From Gerris lacustris (taxonomy: Eukaryota > Arthropoda > Insecta > Hemiptera > Gerridae), in assembly GCA_951217055.1 (NCBI GenBank), contig OX578281.1, forward strand, positions 26,633,101-26,697,100: a stretch of DNA of 64,000 nt, written 5' to 3'. The notes below the pieces were generated by a model that saw only the letters and a program-made list of their open reading frames with translations, searched no databases and was not told the DNA's origin. Each line of letters starts with the position of its first letter. Positions within the stretch are counted from its first letter, which is position 1. Shown here one piece after another: positions 22,297 to 36,067 of this stretch. A program made the translations under genes and the position numbers.

Positions 22297-23010
22297 TAAC
22301 TCACATTGTTATTAAAATCATTTCTTTTAACGACGAAACTCAATATGTACCCTTAATTTAAATTATATTTCTTAATTTCCTATTGTGTCTTCAATTAATT
22401 TACCCAGTGAATAACTCCCCTTTTAATTTCCTTTTTATCCCGACCTGGTGGTCCTTTGTATTTCGTACCCATGAACCAAGAAGGAATTGAGTCGTCAAAT
22501 ATTTTATAATTACATATTTTATTAGTTTAATTAAATTATAATGAGAACACTGTAAATTGTGAGTAGGGATAGTAAAAATTAATCAAATATGTAAATATGT
22601 ATTTAGAAATAAAAAAATCGAACTGAAGTAAATTAAAACTTTTGTAACTTTTCTTTGAATCTTAATTTTTAATTAATAAACGTACATATATATATATGTA
22701 TATATTTGTGTGTGTGTGTGCGCTCGTTGGAAGGTAACATTTGGTGCAAAATTGCTCTTCAATAAAGGCTTAATTAAGAGATTTTAACTTTTTTTTTTTA
22801 CTTTTTGAAGGAACGAAAAAGTTTTTTTTTTAGTAATAATTTTTTACGATTTTCATTTAGGCCATTTTTAACCGAGTAGCTGTGAAGGGCATTGGGGGAG
22901 GTTGTCGAAGGTTGGCAGGGTTTCAAAATTAAAAATTAAAAAAAGGTTTTTTCAGCTTGAGTAGTTGTTTGAGAAGCGATAATTCATCTGGCTTTGAAAA
23001 CTAAGGGGTG
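22297..23010. other. AT-rich non-coding DNA
   Basis: A short TA/TG microsatellite at about 22686-22720 and T-runs near 22790-22830. No gene. Confidence 0.5.
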
Positions 23011-23011
23011 T

Positions 23012-23035
23012 GGGGGGGGGGGGGGGGGGGGGGGG
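23012..23035. repeat. Poly-G run (about 24)
   Basis: Uninterrupted G tract; the proline-rich frame on the minus strand is an artefact of it. Confidence 0.96.

Positions 23036-25533
<2,498 letters not shown>

Positions 25534-25619
<86 letters not shown>
25534..25619. repeat. (AT)n microsatellite
   Basis: About 86 bp of pure AT. Confidence 0.97.
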
Positions 25620-25623
<4 letters not shown>

Positions 25624-25879
25624 ACAAATAAATCCTGTTTGCCTTTTGAACTTCGGATCATGTATGCATATATATTCATATTTTAAGTAAATGATCTTTG
25701 CTATGTAATTAAATTTGATACATTGTAATTATTTAATTTTACAAATAATAAATAATACATTAGTTTAAAATAATAAAAGGGCATTTATTTTTACCTTTTA
25801 AATAACTTTCTTATGTTTAACATGCTATTAACTATGATTTATTGAATTTTATATTGCATATTAATTTATACTTTTAATA

Positions 25880-25881
<2 letters not shown>

Positions 25882-25944
<63 letters not shown>
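25882..25944. repeat. (CA)n(TA)n microsatellite
   Basis: About 30 bp CA followed by about 30 bp TA. Confidence 0.95.
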
Positions 25945-25948
<4 letters not shown>

Positions 25949-26869
25949 GTACATAATGTTATAATATATTTAAGTAAGAATCTAAATACAATTTTATTTA
26001 TTTATGAGAGAAATAAAATTACAAATTATATCTAAAATAAAGAATCTAAAAATAAAACAAGTTATCTACAAGAGAAGTTGGTAGAAGGTAAATAAATAAA
26101 TTAGTTGATTAATTAATAGAATGTTTACATAGTGATAATAATTAATATTAATTGAAATTAATTAATTAAAAAGAATATTTTTTTATTGGTACAGATTCAA
26201 TATGCTTGAATGGATGAATGGAAGAGAATAATCATAATCATTCTTTAACGAGGCGAGAGCAAAAAAATCGAAATAGAGCCAGACCTTTGTACACCGGAAT
26301 TTATAGTTCCAAAACAAAACGCTTAACTGATATTATTTCTTTATAATGTGCAAAGATGATTTTGATTCCACTTATTTATTTGGATAAACGCAAAGCTATT
26401 AAGTACTAGACAAAAAAAAACTCCCAAAAATGATTCAATGACAATAAAGGAAAACAATAAAACCACTAATATTAATTAACAGAGTCTTAATCCTTATTTC
26501 TATCAATTTTGGTTGTAGAGAAATTATTATTTTGTTACATAGAAACACTTTAATATGAAGAATTCGTGGGGACGTAAAAAACTCGTTATACAAATGTTTG
26601 TTATAAGGAAATCTGACTGTAGGTAAAGGAGTATAAATAAAAATTAAAAATAATTTCTCTGTCGTATCTTAGTGGTTAGAGTAAACTGTGTTTCGTTTTT
26701 CGGTGGAGGGACATATTTTTATCTTTCCATCTTATTCCACAATAATAATAATAATTACAGTTATCTCAGTTATGGCCATTTATCACCAAATAATATTATT
26801 TTATATTTAATGTTTATATAATAAGAGGCTAATACATTATTCACACAAAGCAATCTTTGGTTTATCCGG
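25945..26869. other. AT-rich non-coding DNA
   Basis: No recognised feature. Confidence 0.5.
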
Positions 26870-26965
26870 GAGGATAGCAGCGATGGTTTAGTGGTTTCAA
26901 ACCAGGTTTTTGAGGTTTCCCTCATTCCTTTTTGGTGAAAACCGGGGTTAGTCCACAACCCCACC
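26870..26965 (+). other. Possible tRNA-derived SINE fragment
   Basis: GATGGTTTAGTGG resembles a polymerase III A box, followed by AAACCGGGGTTAGTCC, a poor B box, and an inverted AGCGATGG / CCACCGCT pairing. This is suggestive only. Confidence 0.25.
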
Positions 26966-27329
26966 GCTCATATTTGAGTTTTACCATATTTATTATTTAA
27001 TTTTGAACTACTGTTATTAAAAATGTTTTGTATCTTATCTTTTAATTCGTTAATATCTTATTTATTAGTATATTTACTGACTTTTAAGTCTACAACATAA
27101 CTAGGCATCGCGTGGCTCTATCATTGAAGCGAGCATATTGCAATAAAATACTAAATATTGAAATTTGTTAATCATGATGAATGTCATAGTTGAAGATAAC
27201 TGGAAGAGGGCAGTGTGGGAGTACTCGGTACAATGCTTTACTTCCTAAACAAACCTACACACAACACGACTATAATAAGAATCTTAACCACCCGTAATAG
27301 CTTTTAAACTAATATTATAAATGTATCAC

Positions 27330-27800
27330 TTCATTACTCAAATACTGCTTGTATCAAGTTGAAATTTTACATACTTGTTTCAATTGTACTTTAGACGATG
27401 TACATGAAGTTTTATTAAAATCTTTACGTTAGAACGTAAGATATCGGTAAAAAGGTTGTTTTCTCTATTTTAAACGTTTAGGTCCGCTTTAATAGTTTTA
27501 GCGATCTTTATTAATTCGTAGCAGTGTCGTTATTGGTTTTACTAAAAAATGTTAGTTAAAAAAAAAATATTCGTCTCATCGAATAGGTGATGATAGAATT
27601 TTTTTCCGTCCTGAAATTCCAATTTTAAATTTGAAGCTCACGTTTACGCGAGCATTGTGCGCGAACTCTTGGACGGATCACGCTGTCCAACGAACTTAGC
27701 CTGAGTATTAGTAAGAGGAAGATGTATAACAAATTTCAACTAAACGGTAAACTTTTACTCAAGTTATCGTCGGACACGTAAACGTTACACACAGACAGAC
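27330..27800 (+). mobile_element. Family C element, internal and 3' part
   Basis: Shares, in order with the long copy at 39691-40855, TACTGCTTGTATCA, TGTACTTTAGACGATGTACA, GTTAGAACGTAAGATATCGG, AACGTTTAGGTCCGCTTTAA and CGTTTACGCGAGC. It lacks both hairpin ends; it is followed by a (CAGA)n tract at 27790-27813. Confidence 0.75.
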
Positions 27801-27889
27801 AGACAGACAAGATGCATATTTCGTTGAATGTAAGAAGCTCGCTTACGCTCGCTTCAACTATTAATTTGTATACAAAAAAGCCGTACGAT

Positions 27890-28080
27890 CTCAGCCGTTC
27901 ATTCTACTTCCAATCCCGCAACTCGAGCCGCTTGTTGAACTTGCAATTCTAGCTTCGGTAACGTCATGGAGGAAACATCGATATTATCGTCTCTTCTTGA
28001 AGAAGAGGAAGATGATGAGCAACTACAACAGCTAAAGAAGTAATCCTCGACCAATGTACTTGTCGAGGGACAGAGGGGCA
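27890..28080 (-). repeat. Fragment related to 40975-41040
   Basis: CCCGCAACTCGAGCCGC lies next to a family C copy here, and CCCGCTACTCGAGCAGA lies close after family C/A at 40.98 kb. In translation both read xARxARVAG on the minus strand. A serine-rich 60-aa frame here is probably accidental (GGA/AGA repeats). Confidence 0.4.
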
Positions 28081-28324
28081 TTTCAAAATATTCTTACACA
28101 GAGTAATTTATTGAAGGATGATTCTGTGTTTAGAAAGTTTTCCGTTAAAATATTGATCAATTCAATTAAGTTTTGTCACACATTGAAAATGAGCTAATAA
28201 GACAGTCTTGTGGTAAAGTGAAACAGCATATCAGCCCTCCTGAAAAACTGGACTAAGACTCAAACAACCAATTAAATCGTAAAATAATAATTATTAATAT
28301 ACTTTCAAAAATAGTTCAAATCAT

Positions 28325-28410
28325 TAGTGTCCGTAGCCAATAACGAGGACCCATTTAGATTCCTACATTTGACTGTGTCAGTCTGTAACAAACCTGATCA
28401 CAGAATATGA
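28325..28410 (+). repeat. Dispersed repeat family G, copy 2
   Basis: TAGTGTCCGTAGCC, AACGAGGACC, GTCTGTAACAAACCTGATC, aligned with copies at 1.9 kb and 63.7 kb. Confidence 0.5.
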
Positions 28411-28493
28411 ACAATATTATACATTCTAGTATTTACATTTTTTTATAATTATAGTATATTTATAAATGTTATGTATCTCAGCAATATGTTTCC

Positions 28494-29141
28494 CTATTTT
28501 AGTTTTAAGCAGTTCCAAAGATGTTTTTTAAGTTCATTAGGTAATTGATTGAATAGTACTACTGCGCAATAAGTCCAGTGTCTTTGGGCCATAGAGGTTC
28601 TGGGAGCTGGTACTACGTAATTATCTCTGATTAGACCTCTAGTAATTATAGCATGGTCTATTCTTTATATTATGTTTATTTCCTTACTTGAAGGTGGGTA
28701 AACATTTATATTGATACAATTGTTTAATAGTCAATATCAAGAGCTGTAAATAGTGGTTTTGAATGTTCCATACGTGTTTTATTTAATATTATTCTTAAAA
28801 CTGCTTTTTGCTTTAGAAATATTATTTTTTTGATAGTGTCACAAGCTGATCCCCATGAGAGTAGTCCATACTGTATTATGGAGTCAACAATGCTATAATA
28901 TAAGACTCTCAGCTCTGAGATACTTAGATACATTTATAAATATCAATAATATTATAAAATCAAATCTGGTTTTCAGTTGCTCTAATTTTAGGGTAAATTC
29001 ATCAAAGTTTTTATTTAAGTTTCTTATATTCATGTGTATAAATTTAATAGTTTTGGCGTCGATCATGATATCGTCGACTGACTCTGGGACTGTTAACATG
29101 TTTGTGAGCGTAATGTCTTCTAAAGAATTAAAGTTCTGCAT
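28494..29141 (-). mobile_element. Internally deleted LINE: endonuclease start joined to reverse-transcriptase end
   Basis: On the minus strand, KFIHMNIRNLNKNFDEF and LEQLKTRFDFIIL (29085-28960) are the start of the apurinic-like endonuclease domain of CR1/Jockey-type LINEs. About 30 bases later LRVLYYSIVDSIIQYGLLSW and GSACDTIKKIIFLKQKAVLR (28905-28790) are the C-terminal region after the RT catalytic core. A further piece, VPAPRTSMAQRHW then VLFNQLPNELKKHL, ends at a stop at 28494-28496. The frame shifts twice. The missing middle (endonuclease remainder and RT fingers/palm with the YADD box) would be well over 1.5 kb, so this copy was either deleted or assembled by aberrant reverse transcription. 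Confidence 0.85.
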
Positions 29142-30461
29142 TTAGTAGTTAGTAATTTGTAATGTCTTCCTCACTGACTCTTTGTATTTTACTAACTAAT
29201 AAACTAATGAGGTCAGGTTCACCTATTGTTAAGTATCTGAAGCTATGTGTATGTCTACTAAGGGCGACTATAACATGCGGAATGCTATCGTAAATATTTA
29301 GATGTTTTGTGTTTGACAACTGTACGTATATAAAGTAATAAGACTGAGAAGAAAATGATAAAAAGTAACAAATAAATAGCAATAACTATGTAAAATTTAA
29401 TTTTCAGGTTAATCCCACTCAAATGTTTAAAGTAGATCTATTTATATATTTGACTCTATATTATAGACGTGTAATTTTATACTTTTTTAAAGGCATTGAT
29501 AAAACTGTTGTTTTTATTCATTTATTTATTATTGTTTGTTCATACAATTTCTTTCATTTTTTTACAGCTTAAGGGTAGGTTTATACAACTAAATACTTTT
29601 TTTCAACTAAATAAATATAAAAATACCTATGTACATATAAATAAACATGAATAAAAATCTTACACAGAGGAAAAGTGGAGAATATTAGTTTGTTTTTACG
29701 TGTGCATGGTTTGTGTGTGTTTAATCTGTATAAAAAGGAGAGGTTTAAGAGGGAGTGTAGGAGGTTGGGATCTCAGTGATTATTTTAAAGGTTCCCAGGA
29801 GGTTTTTTTAAAGGTAAATTTTTGAGAGAGGTTTTGGAAAAAAAACAAGGGAGTGGGGGTTTCCTAGCTCACTCTCACCATGTTGATTTGCTGGACTCAT
29901 CAATGTGTAATGGTCTTCCCAGGACTTGATACTATTTCCATGGATTGCTTTTCTTTATTTTTTCACCTCTCTTTTCCCACCGATAAACTTTAAAGGTTGT
30001 TTTTTTTAAGGTATATTTTTTTCGGTAAAATACACAGGGACATTGGGATTAATCGCTTTTGCCTAATCCCCGAGTTTTTTTGTTTTTTGTTTGTTTTTTC
30101 TTTGGGGGAGGGGAAGGGGGAGGGGGTATTCACGGGAAACTCCCTTTAAAATCCTAACAGACCTTCACATGGTATTTTTTGTTGTTTAGGTTCGGTTTCT
30201 CCTAATATCACTCGCTAAAAAGCTCTTATATCCCTTATCCGTTTCTTTAAATCCCACTTTTACATTGAAATCCCCCCCCCCCACCTCATTTTTATTTTTG
30301 CCCCAGAAACAATTTAGAAAAAAATTAAAATCAAAAACAGAGAGAGATAGAAAAGAAATACTCTGACAATAAGTGTGGCACATAGCTATTTTGTATACTT
30401 TTAGATTTTATATTATTAAAACCTATTATTGTAAAATTGATTAATTTTTCCCTGATTTTAC
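29142..30461. other. Non-coding DNA with G-rich patch
   Basis: A frame at 29149-29382 (minus) lies just 5' of the LINE start and could be its leader, but shows no domain. A G-rich tract at 30103-30128 has at least four G-runs and could form a quadruplex. Confidence 0.4.
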
Positions 30462-30660
30462 TTTCTCATGTAAACAGAAAGTATTGTGATGTCGCGAAAA
30501 TTCGATTTTGATGGATTTTCACATTTTGAGGTCCAACAAGTGGTTTTTAAAAAATGTCTGCCTGTCGTCTGTGCAGACTCCTGGAGCCTAAACTACAGGG
30601 CAAATTTTGACGAAATTTGGCATGTTTGAAGGAGTTGTCTCGAATCGATTTTTTAAAACT
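30462..30660 (+). repeat. Dispersed repeat family A, copy 2
   Basis: ACTTTCTCATGTAAACAGAAAGT hairpin-like start (23 bp, given here as two arms ACTTTCT and AGAAAGT), GTATTGTGATGTCGCG, TTCACATTTTGAGGTCC, AAAATGTCTGCCTGTCG and TTTGACGAAATTTGGCATG. Confidence 0.75.
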
Positions 30661-30719
30661 GTCGAGCTGTTGTTTTGATTTTTACAATCAAAGTATCAAT
30701 TTAGCAGAATTTAAGGAGC

Positions 30720-30925
30720 GCAGACGGTTGAATTAATCTTGGGCCATCTTCAGGCTACTTTCGACAAACCATCAAAATTTAAATCAAATGAGATGAGTAC
30801 TTTTTAGGAATTTTTTGGGATTTCTGTCTTGGAATGTTTGAAATCGGAGACCTAAAAAATGTTCGTTCTTCGGAACGATCATATATCTTCCGTTACCTTC
30901 GGTAAGTTCAGAAGCAAAATCAGAG
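30720..30925 (-). repeat. Dispersed repeat family B
   Basis: GAACGATCATATATCTTCCG then TTACCTTCGGTAAGTTC, following family A by 60 bp, the same A-then-reversed-B order as at 48 kb. The overlapping 79-aa minus frame is a reading of the repeat. Confidence 0.65.
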
Positions 30926-31145
30926 GTAAGACTGTGTTGTAATTTTCTCCACTTCATGGAAAAACATTGAATAATGGATATGTTATTGGCCATTGAATAT
31001 AGTGTAATCAAAAGTTTAGGCAAGCTTTACACCTCCCCTTCTGAAGACGGTTGCCATAATGCGGTCCAATTAACGAAATATAGTAATTTTTCTCGGAAAC
31101 TATATTTTCCCCGGGGAGCCGACTTCTTCACCCCCCCCCCCCGAC

Positions 31146-31179
31146 GTCTATTCATCGGAATATATACCGATGAATAGAC
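31146..31179. other. Perfect 13-bp-arm hairpin
   Basis: GTCTATTCATCGG (31146-31158), an 8-nt loop, then CCGATGAATAGAC (31167-31179). It directly follows a C-run (about 31131-31142). It may be a replication slippage or foldback product. Confidence 0.85.
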
Positions 31180-31907
31180 GGATTCGTACTTCAATAGACT
31201 GCATTTTATAATAAAAACCAAGAGAACCGTTACAGATAAATATTGGTTTCATGTTTTTCAGAATTTCTGGGGCAGCGCCTCCGAATTTTGAGCTATAGTG
31301 GTATGGTTAATTTGAAAACGTATGCAAAAAATCCTCAAAATTGATCGGTAGTTAAGGTTCCATGTGTCTGCAAAGTCTACAGACAACTATTTCATTAAAA
31401 TGACTATTCTGGACTTTTTTATCTATATCAATATTTTTTCTCTCTATATTACACACATATTTACTGCGGTAACATGAAACAGTGATTTATATGTTAATAT
31501 ATGAGACCTGTGACCTTTTATAATTTTAATTGGTTTTGTGGAAGTGCGTGTGCATTGTGTATGTTTAGTAAACATTTATTTATTTTAATTGTGAAAAGAA
31601 TATTTGCTATATAAAGGGGGGGTTAAAATAAAAAAGTCACTCCAGGTAAAACAAATTTAATAAAAAATCTAAATGGGAGAGTTTGTAGTCAATAACTATA
31701 ATAGCTTATGTTTATAATTAATATGTTAAATAAGTTGTTGGAAATTTAATATTACTAAGCAAGGTGTTCTCTGTTCTGTAATCATGGTAAGTAGATCCCT
31801 TTCAACCTTTTTCTAATGGGATTAATATTCCAAATTAAAAAGGGAAACTAGTGAATAAACTTAATTAACTAAAACATTTTCTTACAAGATAATATTACCC
31901 CATTATA

Positions 31908-31910
<3 letters not shown>
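31180..31910. other. AT-rich non-coding DNA
   Basis: No gene or repeat recognised. Confidence 0.45.
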
Positions 31911-31979
<69 letters not shown>

Positions 31980-31983
31980 CTAA

Positions 31984-32026
<43 letters not shown>

Positions 32027-32030
32027 CTAA

Positions 32031-32095
<65 letters not shown>
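31911..32095. repeat. Three (TA)n blocks separated by CCCTAAGC
   Basis: TA tracts of about 67, 40 and 60 bp are separated by two identical CCCTAAGC interruptions (about 31978-31985 and 32026-32033). The identical interruptions point to duplication of a tract segment rather than independent point changes. Confidence 0.95.
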
Positions 32096-32096
<1 letters not shown>

Positions 32097-32690
32097 TTTT
32101 GGGTCCCAGGGCACACAGGGATACCTGGGAATGAGAAAGTAGATCTTTCGGAGTAGCGAAGAAAAGAGCTTCCATGCCATTCTGCGGACCGGAACACGCA
32201 ATTAATAGGTCAAGAGGACAGGCGAAGTCCATCAAACGTGGATCTTGGAAGAAGCAAAGAGGGCATGAATAGGAACGAGGATCAGCATGCAGTCGAAAAT
32301 TCTACTGCCAGACCTAGAAAAAAGAGGAACCAGATGGCTTATGGGACTAAGGAAACCTAATCTAAGAAACATGGTCGGAGTCTTAGCAGAACAATGTCAA
32401 CTCAGAAGACAACTGGCATTATTAAAAATCGAAGACGACCGGTCCAGTGTGCGGAAAAGAAAAGACGGCTTACCACTTTATGGGAGAAGGTGAAATCAGG
32501 GAAGAGGAGATTGTCACAATAAAGTGGCAAGACATTCTCACCTTTGTCACCTAAACAAGGAAATTCGAGAGTAAGACTGAGGTTGTTCGATGAGTGTGAG
32601 TTTCAGGGGTTGGGAAATAAGAGCCTAATGTGGTCTAGTTGCAACGCTTGGCCTCCCTGCCCCTTACAACTACTACTATTGTAAAATATG
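32097..32690 (+). mobile_element. LINE 3' fragment with RNase H domain
   Basis: Right after the TA tract the frame reads [16 protein letters not shown], the last RNase H motif (W-x-PGH-x-G-x-x-GNE-x-x-D) of R1/Loa/I-type LINEs. After a frameshift it continues as [15 protein letters not shown]. Further on, LRNMVGVLAEQCQLRRQLAL (32367-32426) matches the post-RNase H region, followed in a third frame by GKEKTAYHFM and EIREEEIVTIKWQDILTF. The C-terminal CCHC-like knuckle CxxC...H...C is eroded. It is a 5'-truncated dead copy; the probable 3' UTR extends to about 32690. Confidence 0.85.
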
Positions 32691-33059
32691 TAAACTTTTA
32701 TCTGTGGTATAATCGATAAAAATTTAATTATTGATAAACATAAATTGTTTGTTTTTATCAACGAAACTATTTAGAAGTTCAGACATTATTTATCACCATT
32801 AAACTACCTGAAAAGGAAAAAATACAAGATATACAGCTCATCAAAACTAATTTACACCTTTCTAAAATATAAAAATGTTAATATTTCTTATATATTATGT
32901 AATTTTAGGTATAAGTAGTAAAATAAATATATATAAAAAAGAAAAATTGTATTATTTAAACAAATTAACAAAATTATGGATAGTTGAAAGAAATTAAGTT
33001 AAGGCATGTAAAAGAAAGATCAAAGAAATTATATGGAAGATAGTACAATTTTATTTAAA
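32691..33059. other. AT-rich non-coding DNA
   Basis: No feature recognised. Confidence 0.45.
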
Positions 33060-33935
33060 TTGGCATGTGATAATTAAATCCCCGACAAAAACATAACCGT
33101 GAAAAAAGGGCCAATTTCCAGACCCTCCAAAAAAAAGTCAGCCTATCAAAGTAGTTATATCTACGTGCATTGTTGCTCTATCTTAAGTCCATAATCCCTC
33201 TTTACTCCTACTTTCATGAGCAAAACTGCTATTTTATTATTATAGCTTAACTAACACATGGTCAATTACTGAATGAGGCGTAAAACAGACGACCGCAAAG
33301 TAGATATCACTACTTTGATAGGCTGACTATTTTTGGGAAGGGGTCCTGAATTTTTCCTTTTCTTCTTAGTTTGACTTACCATTGCCAACATAACTCCTTT
33401 GTAAGTACTCATTATGATACTGAGAGTTTAATGCCTCATTCAGCAACTGGTCAAGGGTTAAGCAATAATAATAACCGAACAGTGTTGCTCATGAAAGTAG
33501 GAATGAAGAGAGGGTAACTACTAAAAAAAGAGCTGACTTGGAAACAATTGAGATATTACTGCTTTGTAAAAAATGAACGAATCAAAAATTTCAACTTCAA
33601 GTAATTTTCTCGCCATTTACACGGCTATAGCCACAAGCGTGCCGAATTTTAAGTTTCAAGCTATTCTGGAAGTCATTTATAATTTTAATGATGAGTTAGT
33701 GAGAGTAACAAAAATACCAACTTTAAAAACACCGAAGGCCTAATATTAAGGGCTCAATTAATTACTGTGTCCTAACCTACTTAATATTAACCTATGTTTC
33801 AAATTTCAAAAGCCCATCTTAAGGGGAAGCAGAGATATGAGGATGAGAAAGCCGGGTGAATTGGTTCAAGTAAAGATACACTGCATGCTTATTGAAACTT
33901 GGCATTGCGCACTGCCGTGTGCTCAGATTAATTTC
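33060..33935 (+). repeat. Dispersed repeat family D, copy 2, with inverted partner block
   Basis: GTCAGCCTATCAAAGTAGT (about 33137-33155) and ACTACTTTGATAGGCTGAC (about 33310-33328) are inverted copies, forming a palindromic unit of about 250 bp. The D consensus then runs from 33605 (CACGGCTATAGCCACAAG) to 33930 (GCGCACTGCCGTG). Part of the palindrome recurs in single orientation in copy 3 at 42.2 kb. Confidence 0.7.
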
Positions 33936-34329
33936 TAGTTAATAAATTATTTTAAGATAGGAGTTACTTTATATATCTACATTGATGTGATTATCAGTGT
34001 AAAACATGTCTCAACTCTTTAGAAACCAAATTCAGCAGATATGACGGATTTTGGGAGCATGTTTTCCGGCGTCATATCAGGACGCTTACCGCTCGACTTG
34101 GCTGATTCCCCAACTATAATTATTTGAGTATTCAGCAATTCCATCCGTACTCATAAATAAACAATACCTAGATGTGGAAAATATAGGCGAGCGGAAAAGC
34201 TCGAATGAGAGAGAAAGAATTTTGATAAACGGAATTCTCTTGTACAGCTCACCATCCCCACTCCCTTGTTCTAACCGCACTTAAAAAAAAACCTAATCCA
34301 CTAAATCATGATTTAGTTCACAATTACCT
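33936..34329. other. Non-coding DNA
   Basis: No feature recognised. Confidence 0.4.
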
Positions 34330-34344
34330 CCCCCCCCCCCCCCC
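34330..34344. repeat. Poly-C run
   Basis: About 15 C residues; purine-rich GGGAGGGGAGG sequence follows at 34490-34515. Confidence 0.9.
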
Positions 34345-34739
34345 ACCAGTGTCCTACTTGATTTATACGTTAACGCAGCTCCAGTCACGAATTTTAAACA
34401 CGACCCCCCGTCCCACTAACAGTAGGACTAGAGGAAATTTACCCTCTACCAGAGGGAGCACCCTCATCAACATCAAGTAACCCAAGAAGAGGGAGGGGAG
34501 GGGGGAAGAAGGGGGAATGAAAATAAATGCCTCCCTCTGCTCTCACTCTTTCCTCGCTACAAAAAGAAATAAAAAAATTACCTAACTTCTATTCTATAAA
34601 CTAAAGAAATAATTATAATAAAGACAAATTTGTATAAATAAATAAAAATAAATATTAATGATAATAAGCAATTTTTTGCTTTCTTGCTTATTGAATGTAA
34701 CGAAAGCATTGTATTACTCCACAAAACTTCCAATGGTTT

Positions 34740-34870
34740 AAAAATTATCCTTGAAGTCTGAAAAAGATTTTTGTCTTGAAATTTTTGAAATCCGAGACAA
34801 AAAATTATTGTTTTTCAGAACGATCACATAGCTTCCGTTACCTTAGATAAGCTTGAAAGCAAAAACTTAA
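34740..34870 (-). repeat. Dispersed repeat family B
   Basis: AGAACGATCACATAGCTTCC then GTTACCTTAGATAAGC, in the same order as other B copies. Confidence 0.6.
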
Positions 34871-35737
34871 TATTAAATAGCCGATTTTCAATTAATTTTT
34901 AAATTTTAGTGTTCATGTTAAGTATTTGAAAAATTCCTGAATAAAATTTGTTCAGTTCTTTTGTATCATTTTATAATTAATTTTATTGGGACAACTTGAT
35001 AGAAATGCTGCTTCTAATCATTTTCTTTTTGGATTATTGCTTTCTTTATTAAGTATTTTGGCTTTATTAAAATCTAGTCAATGATTAAGTTCTATTGCTT
35101 GAGAGGCCAAAGCAGTTTTATTATTTTTATTCTTGACATCTCCCATGCTGTTTCATTATGTTTTTACAAGTTTGCCGAGACTCTCTTATATATTTTTTAT
35201 TACAATTTGAGCACGTGACGACGTATATAAACTCCATTTCTTAGCCTTTTAATACTTTGTCTTTAATTTTGCTGAAAAATTAATTTTTAATTTTATTAAT
35301 GGATTTCATCCCAAACTTAATTTCAGAACAATAAAAGTGTTTTAATCTCCCTGCAAACTTTTCTGTGAACCCTTTTATATAAGGTAATGATTGGTATTTA
35401 TGTATTATTTGTTTTTCATGGTCAACTATGTTGCTAGTAACTATTGGTTGTATTGCTGTGTACCATAATCGTCAAGGGCTCTTTTAAAAGGATCAAACCT
35501 ACAAGATAACTACATAACACTTATTTATTGTTATTATTGCTACAAATATCAGTTATTTTTAATGTTTGTTAATTAATTGCAGATTTAAAAATGTTCCAAA
35601 ATTGGAACGAAATATAGCCCCTTTTGAATTGAGGTGTTTACTTCATTTCATTGTTTAAAAAATTAAACCCCTGTTTGACACAAAATAGAAAATACATCAT
35701 TAATTAAAGGGGACAACCCAAATAGAAATGGATAATA
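34871..35737. other. AT-rich non-coding DNA
   Basis: No gene recognised on either strand. Confidence 0.45.
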
Positions 35738-35830
35738 ATGAAGTTAAGCTTGAGTTCAGAAAGATAATAATGATGTTAAACTTGAGATCAGAAAGATAAC
35801 AAAGTAATTTACCTTTGAGATCAAATAAAT
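35738..35830 (+). repeat. Degenerate 32-bp tandem repeat
   Basis: GAAGTTAAGCTTGAGTTCAG / GATGTTAAACTTGAGATCAG / a third weaker unit, each followed by AAAGATAA-like sequence. Confidence 0.65.
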
Positions 35831-35992
35831 CAAAGTTCATTTTGTGTGGAAAAATTAATTTAGATTAAAAAATCAAACTGGTCTATAGAACATCTCCTAC
35901 AAAGGTATGGACATGTAGACATTAGTTTTATTAAATAAAACTAAGTTCCAAAAGGTTAATTGCTAATTTGGGAGAAAATTATATTTTGTGTG

Positions 35993-35994
35993 TG

Positions 35995-36061
<67 letters not shown>
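35993..36061. repeat. (TA)n microsatellite
   Basis: About 69 bp with one CAT interruption. Confidence 0.96.

Positions 36062-36067
<6 letters not shown>

Noticed and set aside
27899..28081. Serine-rich 60-aa frame
   Set aside because: Short, simple composition, located in a decayed repeat fragment; no family recognised.
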